Assembly: GCA_038234045.1 (NCBI GenBank) | Contig: JBBSUX010000215.1 | Location: forward strand, 1-6,098 | Source: JBBSUX01 sp038234045 | GTDB lineage: Bacteria > Pseudomonadota > Gammaproteobacteria > Burkholderiales > Burkholderiaceae_C | Reading direction: 5' to 3' | DNA: 6,098 nt | Shown here: one piece after another, positions 1 to 5,782 of the stretch | How the letters are laid out: every line of letters starts with the position of its first letter | How positions within the stretch are numbered: the first letter of the stretch is position 1 | Notes under the pieces: generated by a model | Seen by the model: only the letters and a program-made list of their open reading frames with translations | Told to the model about the DNA's origin: nothing | Databases searched by the model: none | Position numbers and translations under genes: made by a program

Positions 1-1535
1 GCGGATGCGAAGCTGTTGACGGTGGGCAGGTCATCGGGATGGATCATCGCTGCGACTCCTTCGCCGTCACAGACCGTATCGATCGCGTCACCACCGCGCA
101 TGACAGAAAACTGCGGCCCACGATGCACCAGCCCCGTTTCAAGGTTCCAGTCGAACACACTGCTGCGCGTTCCTGAAAGCGCGAGCGTGAGGCGTTCCTC
201 GCTCTGTTCCAGCGCGAGCTGTGCGGTCTTGCGCTCGGTGATGTCCTGAAAAGCTCCTTCGATGCGCACCACCTCGCCCTTCTCACGCACAGCAATACCC
301 TGCGCGCGCACCCACAGGTTCTTGCCGTGTGCCGTGATGAAGGGCAGCTCGAGATCGTAGGGACAGCCGTCGCGCATGGTGCGCCGCATGGCCTCTTCCA
401 GCGCCGGACGCGCTGCGGCTGGGTAGAAGTCGGGCGTTATAAGAAGCGAGGGATCGAAGCCCGGATCCACCTCATGGATGCGGTACATCTCCTTGGACCA
501 ACGTACCTCGCCACTTGCGAGCTCCAGCTGCCAGCCGCCCACATGCGCCATTTTGTTGGTGCGCTCGAGCATCGCATTGACGAGCAGCAAGGCTTCTTGT
601 TCCTCGCGTTGCACCGTGATGTCCTGATCGGTTCCGACGATGCGCGAAGGAGCTCCGGTGGCGTCGCGTTCGACCACCAGGCCGTTCGATCTGATCCAGC
701 GCCACGTTCCGTTCTTGTGCCGCATCCGGTGCTCAGAGCTGAGCGAGGAGGTTTCCCCTTTCAGATGGCGGCGCATCGCGTCTTCAGCGAGGAGGCGGTC
801 TGCGGGATGCATCAGGGTTTCCCAGTCCGGCATCCCGGGTTGCGCGTCCACTTTGCTGTAGCCCAGCATTTCTAGCTGGCGGGCGTTGCATCGCCACGTC
901 TTTTCCGACAGGCGGTGATCCCACAGATTGAGGTTTCCGCCGCGCAGCACCACATCGAGCAGTTCGTCGCTCTTGCGACGCTGGCGCTCCGATTGCGCCG
1001 AAAGCGTTGCCAGGTCTTCTGCCTGGGTTCGCAGAGTGATCTCATTGCGGCGCAGCTCCAGCAGCGCACCCACCTGACGTGCCAGAGCGCGCAGGGCCGA
1101 GGCCTGCCGCTCGTCGAGCGCGCGCGCCTCGGTGTCAATGATGCAGACGGTGCCGAGCGCGGATCCGTCTGCGGCGAGGAACGGTGCGCCAGCGTAAAAA
1201 CGGATGCAGGGCGCCCCGGTCACCTGTGGGTTGTCGCAAAAGCGGGGATCCGATGCGGCATCCTCGACTACGAGGAGCTCGTGCGGATTCAGGATCGCGT
1301 GCGCACAGAAAGCTTGCTCGCGCGTCGTCCCGGTGATGTCGAGCCCGACGCAGGCCTTGAACCATTGCCGGTCCTCGTCAATGAGCGACACCAGAGCAAT
1401 GGCGCTGGCGCAAAGCTGCGCCGCGAGCAGAACAATGTCGTCGTACAGCGGCTCTGCTGCTGTGTCGAGGATTGCAAGTGCGCGCAGCGCAGCGAGCCGG
1501 CCGGCTTCATCCGGCGGTAGTGGCGCAGCAACCAT
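1..1535 (-). CDS. Multidomain GAF-PAS-PAS-PAS sensor protein, N-terminal part, truncated by the window edge
   Basis: The minus strand is open from an ATG at 1535-1533 to the left edge (511 codons plus two bases, no stop). An in-frame TGA at 1541-1539, two codons upstream, means the gene cannot start earlier; AAAAGGGAG at 1557-1549 is a plausible ribosome binding site with long spacing. Residues about 19-161 form a GAF domain of the type common at the N-terminus of bacterial sensors (ILDT at 22-25, RQWFKA at 56-61, FCAHAI at 76-81, RFYAGAPF at 112-119, GTVCIID at 128-134). A charged, probably coiled-coil linker (162-190) leads to PAS1 (191-310, ending GTDQDIT), PAS2 (about 326-440, containing HVGGWQLELASG and ending FQDITERK) and a third PAS starting near 445. 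No transmembrane segment is visible, so it is probably cytosolic. The output domain lies outside the window; histidine kinase and diguanylate cyclase/phosphodiesterase are both possible. Ligand and target are unknown. Confidence 0.9.
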   Translation of the reverse strand, partial: MVAAPLPPDEAGRLAALRALAILDTAAEPLYDDIVLLAAQLCASAIALVSLIDEDRQWFKACVGLDITGTTREQAFCAHAILNPHELLVVEDAASDPRFCDNPQVTGAPCIRFYAGAPFLAADGSALGTVCIIDTEARALDERQASALRALARQVGALLELRRNEITLRTQAEDLATLSAQSERQRRKSDELLDVVLRGGNLNLWDHRLSEKTWRCNARQLEMLGYSKVDAQPGMPDWETLMHPADRLLAEDAMRRHLKGETSSLSSEHRMRHKNGTWRWIRSNGLVVERDATGAPSRIVGTDQDITVQREEQEALLLVNAMLERTNKMAHVGGWQLELASGEVRWSKEMYRIHEVDPGFDPSLLITPDFYPAAARPALEEAMRRTMRDGCPYDLELPFITAHGKNLWVRAQGIAVREKGEVVRIEGAFQDITERKTAQLALEQSEERLTLALSGTRSSVFDWNLETGLVHRGPQFSVMRGGDAIDTVCDGEGVAAMIHPDDLPTVNSFAS

Positions 1536-1830
1536 GTTTCAGCAAAGCTCCCTTTTCGCTGCCATCAGCCCCATCGGCGTGATGCGCCGGTCAATTCAAC
1601 CAAGTGAGCTGGGCAGCTCGGAAAAATTCCCCAAAAGAAATGCAGACAAGTCCAGCTTGCATCAGTCGCAGTGCGATAGGGCACCGGAATTGATCCTACA
1701 CGTGCACGCTGCTTCCACTGCTCGGGGACCTTTAGTTTCTCTGTCCCACTTCATATCTTCGGTTGCTAGTTCGTGGCACTTCGTTGGACGAAACTCACGG
1801 CAGTCTTTCATCACCAATTTGCAGGACGCG
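1536..1830. other. Divergent intergenic region between sensor and catalase-like genes
   Basis: This stretch of about 295 bp lies between two divergently oriented start codons and must hold the 5' signals of both genes. It is noticeably more AT-rich than the flanking genes. I found no convincing -35/-10 pair on either strand. The only structured element I can point to is a short inverted repeat at 1780-1792. Plus-strand frames here stay open by chance as an extension of the catalase-like gene's frame, but the encoded residues do not resemble the family. Confidence 0.6.
1780..1792. promoter_or_regulatory. Short perfect inverted repeat, possible operator
   Basis: TTCGT-TGG-ACGAA is a perfect inverted repeat with 5-bp arms and a 3-bp centre, ending 38 bp before the start codon of the catalase-like gene. 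The position would suit an operator for that gene. It is short enough to arise by chance and no regulator is known, so this is a weak call. Confidence 0.2.
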
Positions 1831-3015
1831 ATGATTCCCATCCATCCAGATCAGCCGGCCATCAACGGTTCGAAACCCGCAGCAGTGCGCTACACACCCG
1901 CATGCGAGAAGCCGGAAGAGGACGAGTCGCAGACCTCTGATGAATTGGCGCAAACGCTGCTGAAGATGTCCACCATCATGCTGGAGCATACGGGCCATGC
2001 ACTGCGCGGCGTACATGCCAAAAGTCACGGCTTGCTGCGGGGCGAGCTGGAGGTGCTGCGCGACCTGCCGCCCGAACTGGCGCAGGGGCTTTTTGCCGAA
2101 GCGGGTACCTATCCCCTGACGATGCGGCTTTCGACGCCACCGGCCGAGGAACTCGATGATCGCGTCTCGCTGCCACGCGGCATGGCCATCAAGCTCATCG
2201 GTGTGCCGGGTGAGCGCTTGTCGGGCTCTGAATCCGCCACTACGCAGGATCTGCTGCTGATCAACGGCCCGGTGTTTGCCTCACCCGGGCCCAAGGGCTT
2301 CCTGCGCAGCCTCAAGGTGTTGGCGGCGACCACCGATCGTGCTCCGCAGGCCAAGCAAGCGCTCTCGGCTGTGTTGCGTGGTACCGAGAATGTGCTGGAG
2401 GCTGTGGGTGCCGAAAGCGCGACGGTGAAGACGCTGGGCGGTCATCCACAAACCCATCCACTGGGCGAGACCTTCTTCAGCCAGGTGCCGCTGCTATACG
2501 GCGAATACATCGCAAAGTTTTCGGTCGTTCCGGTCGCGGCATCGCTCACCGCCTTAACCAATCAGCCGCTGCATGTGACCGACGCCAGCAACGGCCTGCG
2601 GGAATCGGTATGCGATTATTTTCAGAACCATGCCGATGCTGAATGGGAGCTTCGCGTGCAGCTTTGCACCGATCTGGAAACGATGCCGGTAGAGGACGCG
2701 TCGGTGCGCTGGCCGGAAGACGCGAGTCCCTGGCGCGCAGTAGCTCGTATCCGGCTGCCGCGCCAGCATGGCTGGTCCGAAGCGCTCTCGCGCGAGATTG
2801 ACGACGGCATGGCGTTCAACCCCTGGCACGGCATAGCAGCGCATCGCCCGCTGGGTTCCGTGATGCGGGCGCGCCGGGTGGCCTATCCGGCTTCCGCCGG
2901 CTTCCGTGCCAGGCACAACGGGTGCCCGATCCATGAGCCGACCTCTCAGCCCGGGATGCCGTTTCATGGCGCAGATACCGATGGAGCGCAAGAGCTTCCG
3001 CCACAAAGCCTCTGA
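1831..3015 (+). CDS. Catalase-like haem protein (catalase family protein)
   Basis: This 394-aa protein belongs to the catalase-like superfamily branch usually annotated 'catalase family protein', shorter than true catalases (about 480 aa or more). Visible hallmarks are RGVHAKSHGLLRGELEVL (59-76), where His62 matches the catalytic distal histidine position; YPLTMRLSTPP (94-104); PRGMAIKLIGVPGERL (115-130); LLINGPVF (142-149), where Asn145 matches the distal asparagine; GGHPQTHPLGETFFSQVP (203-220); and FNPWHGIAAHRPLGS (329-343) with the following arginine- and tyrosine-containing segment to about 363, the likely proximal haem side. No signal peptide, so probably cytosolic. Related proteins are presumed to act on peroxides, but the substrate here is unknown. 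The ATG at 1831 is chosen because family similarity begins soon after it and an AGGA lies at 1823-1826; the same frame is open far upstream only because it runs antisense to the sensor gene. The last 30 residues are low-complexity and not family-typical. Confidence 0.9.
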   Translation: MIPIHPDQPAINGSKPAAVRYTPACEKPEEDESQTSDELAQTLLKMSTIMLEHTGHALRGVHAKSHGLLRGELEVLRDLPPELAQGLFAEAGTYPLTMRLSTPPAEELDDRVSLPRGMAIKLIGVPGERLSGSESATTQDLLLINGPVFASPGPKGFLRSLKVLAATTDRAPQAKQALSAVLRGTENVLEAVGAESATVKTLGGHPQTHPLGETFFSQVPLLYGEYIAKFSVVPVAASLTALTNQPLHVTDASNGLRESVCDYFQNHADAEWELRVQLCTDLETMPVEDASVRWPEDASPWRAVARIRLPRQHGWSEALSREIDDGMAFNPWHGIAAHRPLGSVMRARRVAYPASAGFRARHNGCPIHEPTSQPGMPFHGADTDGAQELPPQSL

Positions 3016-3125
3016 GCGGGACCCCGCGGGAGGCCGCATGTTCGACAAGCCTGCAGCGGCCACTTCGGGGCGTACCTGAACCCGAATGAGGAAAAATACT
3101 ACGTCCGGTGTCGGCGAGCTCCTAC

Positions 3126-3226
3126 AGCATTACGTAACACATGAGCCTAGGAACTTACGATGAATATGCGCTCGAGCGCGGCCTTGTTCGTTAATATGGT
3201 TGGGTCCGTCAGAGAGCGAGGTTTTC
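3126..3226 (+). promoter_or_regulatory. Leader of module copy 1, conserved upstream of copy 2
   Basis: The 101 bases before the small-protein gene align with the 112 bases before its second copy (5671-5782). Both begin with AGCAT, share an exact GAACTTACGAT (3151-3161 and 5696-5706) and ATGCGCTC (3166-3173 and 5720-5727), and end in a similar GAGG ribosome binding site followed by a TTTC-ATG start. The order is conserved despite many substitutions and an indel, as expected for a shared promoter and 5' untranslated region. No strong sigma-70 hexamer pair is recognisable, so the promoter position within it is not assigned. Confidence 0.45.
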
Positions 3227-3607
3227 ATGTGTCTTTCAAGCTTTTCAATGCGTTTCCGCAGGGTTTCCGCGCGGTTGCGGCCGCGTCTTCTGAGAGCGCT
3301 AGCTCTGTGCGGACTTACGTTCTTTGTGCTGGAAGCGGCTGCGGCAGTCACGCCGCCTCCGCTTCCGCCGGGCTCGGCCCTGGTGCAGCCAGGCCCCGGC
3401 GTCAATCCTGAAGAGCAGGCCCGCAGTCAGCGGGCTCACCAGCACAAAACCGGGTTTCACAGTGACCCTACCAATGACGATTCAGTTGACGCAGATCCGG
3501 TGACCACGCTCAACCCCTTTGTCCCCCTGGGCCGCTCTCCCACAGCAATATCTACGCCACCCACCCAACCCACGGCACCCACCAGCCGCACCGGAGATTC
3601 ACGATGA
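3227..3607 (+). CDS. Small secreted proline-rich protein of unknown function (copy 1)
   Basis: I do not recognise this 126-aa protein. Residues 1-40 look like a signal peptide: an arginine-rich N-region (about 9-23), a hydrophobic core (ALALCGLTFFVLEAAA, 24-39) and an alanine-rich cleavage region before Val41. The mature part is small, hydrophilic and without cysteine: a proline stretch (TPPPLPPG, 42-49), a His-containing segment (H71, H73, H78), an acidic patch (D80, D84, D85, D88, D90) and a Thr/Pro-rich tail. ATG 3227 is preferred over an upstream TTG at 3200 because GAGG lies at 3218-3221 and the matching ATG, with the same signal-peptide length and no indel, is present in copy 2 (5783). 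Its TGA overlaps the ATG of the downstream deacetylase-like gene (ATGA at 3604-3607), implying translational coupling. A periplasmic or secreted partner of that protein is the simplest inference. Confidence 0.75.
   Translation: MCLSSFSMRFRRVSARLRPRLLRALALCGLTFFVLEAAAAVTPPPLPPGSALVQPGPGVNPEEQARSQRAHQHKTGFHSDPTNDDSVDADPVTTLNPFVPLGRSPTAISTPPTQPTAPTSRTGDSR
3335..3542 (+). repeat. Direct repeat, copy 1 (208 bp, 207 identical to 5891-6098)
   Basis: From codon 37 of the small-protein gene, this segment is identical to 5891-6098 apart from C3421 versus T5977, a synonymous third-position change (GCC/GCT, Ala). The offset between copies is 2556 bp. The match stops at the right edge only because the window ends; leftward it drops abruptly to partial similarity in the signal-peptide coding region. 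Confidence 0.97.
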
Positions 3608-5226
3608 AAACCGTCCGTCATTACTTGTCCTTGTCGCTCGCTTCGATCGTGCTGTGGGGGGCGGCAGGTCTGCCCAGCGCCTGGGCTGCCGCGCCCAAGG
3701 CGCTGGTGCTGTACGACGCACCTTCCGGTACCCAATTTGAGAAGCTGGGCTTTGCCTATGCGATCATGCTGCGCAACCTTCTGGGGCATTTCGATGCGCA
3801 GGTGGATCTGCTGCCGGTGGAACAATACACAGCGGGCAAGATCAACAGCTATGACGCTACCTTCTATCTAGGCGCCTATTACAACAACCTGCCACCCGCT
3901 GCGTTCCTGGCGGATGCGGAGGCGACGCAGAAAACACTCGTCTGGTTCAAGTACAACCTGTGGCAGCTGGCTTGGGATGCGCAATATCCCTTTGCGGCAA
4001 CGCATGGCTTCAGCTTCAGCGGGCTGCGGGGTCTCAACAGCGTCCCCAACGCCGGCAACACGGCACCCGGGTTCTTCGATACCGTTACCTACAAAGGTCT
4101 CCCCTTCGTCAAGTACTACACCTATGACAGCGCCGCGAACGTCGTCAATGCTGATCCCGACATCGGCGTCACGACGATTACCGACCCTGCCAAGGCAAGC
4201 GCAGTACTCACCATCTCCAACCCGAAGACACAAGAAACAGCGCCCTACGTCGTTAGATCGGGCAACTTCTGGTACGTGGCCGACATGCCGTTCAGCTACA
4301 TCGGCCCGCGCGACCGCTATCTGGTCTTCGCGGACATGCTGCACGACATATTGGGAATACAGCATGCCGAAAGCCACAAGGCGCTGGTACGGCTGGAGGA
4401 TGTGAGTGCGATGGTTTCGGTCAGCTCCATGAAGACGCTGAGCAATTACCTTTCCCGTCAACACGTCCCGTTTTCGATTGCGGTCGTTCCCCATTACGAG
4501 GACCCGCTCGGCGTCTACAACAATGGTGTGCCACAGACGATTCCGATGGCCCAGGCCACGAACCTCAAGACCTCGCTGAACTATGCAATTGCCCGCGGCG
4601 GCGAGATCGTGATGCATGGCTATACCCACCAGTACGGCAACATCCCCAATCCAAATTCCGGTATCAGCACGGACGACTACGAGTTCTGGAATATTGTGCA
4701 AAACAGACCGGTGGCAGAAGATTCCACCGCCTGGGCGACCGGACGCCTTACAGCAGGGCTCAGCGAGCTTGCCAGCAACGGCTACCACCCCGTTGCTTGG
4801 GAAACCCCGCATTACCAGGCATCCGCCGTCGACTATCGTGCGATGGCGGCGAATTTCGCAACCACCTACCAGCGGGCTGTCTACTACACCGCAGACGTCC
4901 CGCAGTTCAACGCGCCGATCTCCAAGGATTTTGCCGTCGGCCAGATCTATCCGTATGTGATCGGCAAGGACTGGTACGGACAGCGAGTCTTGCCGGAAAG
5001 CCTGGGCAACGTCGAATATGACTCCCAATACAAATACACCGCGCAAGACATCTTGCTCAACGCCAAATATGCCAAGACCGTTCGCGACGGCTATGCATCT
5101 TTCTTTTTCCACCCTTTCTTGGTGGTGCCGAGCATGAACGTGCCCGGACTCGCCGACTTCAAGACCATCATCCAAGGCATCACCCAGCTCGGATACACCT
5201 GGATTGCGCCAAGTAACGCGAAGTAG
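3604..5226 (+). CDS. Exported DUF2334/YdaL-type polysaccharide-deacetylase-like protein
   Basis: This 540-aa protein has a clear signal peptide (residues 1-29, cleavage after AWA) and is predicted periplasmic or secreted. An N-terminal alpha/beta domain (about 32-250, starting KALVLYD, with YDATFYLGAYYNN at 83-95) precedes a DUF2334-type deacetylase-fold domain: LVRLEDVSAM (261-270, candidate metal-binding Asp266), GGEIVMHGYTHQYG (332-345, His338 and His342), WETPHY (399-404) and FFFHPF (500-505, His503). These correspond to the Asp/His motifs of the NodB/polysaccharide deacetylase superfamily; in B. subtilis the relative YdaL is encoded in the c-di-GMP-responsive ydaJKLMN exopolysaccharide operon. 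Hydrolysis of acetyl groups or glycan bonds is inferred, not shown. The start follows GGAG (3593-3596) at seven bases and overlaps the stop of the upstream small secreted gene by ATGA, so the two are almost certainly one operon. The long open frame on the opposite strand is a codon-usage shadow. Confidence 0.88.
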   Translation: MKTVRHYLSLSLASIVLWGAAGLPSAWAAAPKALVLYDAPSGTQFEKLGFAYAIMLRNLLGHFDAQVDLLPVEQYTAGKINSYDATFYLGAYYNNLPPAAFLADAEATQKTLVWFKYNLWQLAWDAQYPFAATHGFSFSGLRGLNSVPNAGNTAPGFFDTVTYKGLPFVKYYTYDSAANVVNADPDIGVTTITDPAKASAVLTISNPKTQETAPYVVRSGNFWYVADMPFSYIGPRDRYLVFADMLHDILGIQHAESHKALVRLEDVSAMVSVSSMKTLSNYLSRQHVPFSIAVVPHYEDPLGVYNNGVPQTIPMAQATNLKTSLNYAIARGGEIVMHGYTHQYGNIPNPNSGISTDDYEFWNIVQNRPVAEDSTAWATGRLTAGLSELASNGYHPVAWETPHYQASAVDYRAMAANFATTYQRAVYYTADVPQFNAPISKDFAVGQIYPYVIGKDWYGQRVLPESLGNVEYDSQYKYTAQDILLNAKYAKTVRDGYASFFFHPFLVVPSMNVPGLADFKTIIQGITQLGYTWIAPSNAK

Positions 5227-5233
5227 GTTTGTT

Positions 5234-5266
5234 GCGGGGGGCGTCACCGGCGTAGCGCCTCCCCGC
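5234..5266 (+). terminator. GC-rich hairpin after the YdaL-like gene, possible terminator without U-tract
   Basis: GCGGGGGGCG (5234-5243) pairs with CGCC-T-CCCCGC (5256-5266), giving a 10-bp stem with a single bulged T at 5260 and a 12-nt loop, seven bases after the TAG stop. No T-run follows, so it is not a canonical intrinsic terminator; it could still mark the transcript 3' end or stabilise the message. Confidence 0.45.
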
Positions 5267-5282
5267 CGTTGCACGCACACTG

Positions 5283-5296
5283 ACTGATCGATCAGT
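5283..5296. promoter_or_regulatory. 14-bp perfect palindrome ACTGATCGATCAGT
   Basis: A perfect 14-bp palindrome about 57 bp past the end of the YdaL-like gene, followed on the plus strand by TTT. It could be a protein-binding site or, folded with a TCGA loop, a very weak terminator-like stem of 5 bp. It also overlaps the end of the open minus-strand tail that follows the topoisomerase remnant. No function can be assigned. Confidence 0.3.
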
Positions 5297-5390
5297 TTTC
5301 CGGCGTCGACGTCTGAGAACCGCTAAAGCCGAGCAATTCGGCCAGGCGCCGCACGATCCAGTCGGCTCGCGATCGGTCTGCGCCGCTGTG

Positions 5391-5654
5391 TCAGCGGTGC
5401 CTTTTCCGCATGCTCCCGGACCGCCCCGACACTGCTGCATTACCTGCCCCCATCTTCTTGGGCGGAAGCTTCGAGCTGCGTGGCTCGAACTCGAAATTCA
5501 CTTTGGCGGTTGTCGTGTCTCAAGCCAGGAAGGGCTTGAATGCACGGCGCGTCTTGTTCGAGATGAACCTTTCCAGAAGATCGATCTTGCCGGTGGCCAA
5601 TAGCGCCTGCATAAGCGGGTAGGGCAAAGTCGACGCTTCTTTGTCAGCTGGCGC
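5391..5654 (-). pseudogene. topB: Decayed C-terminal fragment of DNA topoisomerase III (topB-like remnant)
   Basis: Read on the minus strand, one frame from 5654 encodes a segment resembling the C-terminal repeat of type IA topoisomerases: LMQALLATGKIDLLERFIS, NKTRRAFKPFLA, then an in-frame TGA at 5522-5520, then DTTTAKVNFEFEPR and a basic, low-complexity tail to a TGA at 5393-5391. This follows the family pattern of a Gly-Lys-Thr/Ile-Asp-Leu motif, SNKTRR-Phe-Lys, and a terminal FEFEPR. In related TopB proteins the position of the stop often holds an aromatic residue, so a single G-to-A change in TGG would explain it (inference). The catalytic toprim and active-site tyrosine regions are absent: an in-frame TAG lies at 5657-5655 and module copy 2 begins immediately beyond. 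It is therefore a non-functional scar; an intact topB should exist elsewhere in the genome. Confidence 0.65.
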
Positions 5655-5670
5655 CTACGTAACGTTGGGG

Positions 5671-5782
5671 AGCATCGCGTTACACCTAAGGTCTTGAACT
5701 TACGATTGATACGACTTTAATGCGCTCCCGCGCAAATCGCTCGTTCATCACAAGGTCTTTTTGCCGGCGAACGAGGTGTTTC
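5671..5782 (+). promoter_or_regulatory. Leader of module copy 2
   Basis: This is the counterpart of 3126-3226, with the same ordered blocks (AGCAT, GAACTTACGAT at 5696-5706, ATGCGCTC at 5720-5727, GAGG at 5773-5776) but about ten extra bases and many substitutions. It starts just after the topoisomerase remnant ends, so the junction between remnant and module lies near 5655-5671. Confidence 0.45.

Larger units (their letters stand above)
5227..5670. other. Spacer between the two modules, no functional gene
   Basis: This spacer of about 440 bp contains the hairpin at 5234-5266, the palindrome at 5283-5296, an open minus-strand stretch of 32 codons (5390-5295, closed by TGA at 5294-5292, containing DWIVRRLAELLGF) that I do not recognise, and the topoisomerase III remnant. 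The plus-strand frames of about 70 codons here are antisense to the remnant and are not credible genes. Confidence 0.6.

Noticed and set aside
327..1520. Plus-strand open frames over the sensor gene (327-875, 915-1520)
   Set aside because: They are shadows of the single 511-codon minus-strand frame with clear GAF and PAS motifs.
1774..1788. TGGCACTTCGTTGGA as a sigma-54 promoter
   Set aside because: The -24 half fits, but the spacing gives GA instead of the required GC at -12.
1204..1830. Long in-frame upstream extension of the catalase-like gene (up to 603 aa total)
   Set aside because: Most of it is antisense to the GAF domain of the sensor gene and the rest is non-family sequence; similarity to the catalase family begins after ATG 1831.
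3016..3061. Short inverted repeats after the catalase-like gene (GCGG-GACC-CCGC; GGCCGC...GCGGCC) as a terminator
   Set aside because: Stems of 4 to 6 bp, one with an 18-nt loop, and no T-run; not distinguishable from chance in GC-rich DNA.
2933..3079. 48-codon plus-strand frame overlapping the end of the catalase-like gene (starts MSRPLSPGC, ends AAATSGRT)
   Set aside because: No recognisable similarity, no convincing ribosome binding site and no second copy; possibly an alternative end from a frameshift, but nothing supports that.
3200..3226. TTG start at 3200 for the small secreted protein
   Set aside because: The extra nine codons are not matched in copy 2, while the ATG at 3227 has a ribosome binding site and signal-peptide length shared by both copies.
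3868..5280. 470-codon open frame on the minus strand opposite the YdaL-like gene
   Set aside because: The plus strand carries a signal peptide and family motifs across the same region; the antisense protein resembles no family and is a by-product of GC-rich codon usage.
5410..5622. Plus-strand 70-codon frame in the inter-module spacer
   Set aside because: It is antisense to the topoisomerase-like remnant, whose family similarity is on the minus strand.
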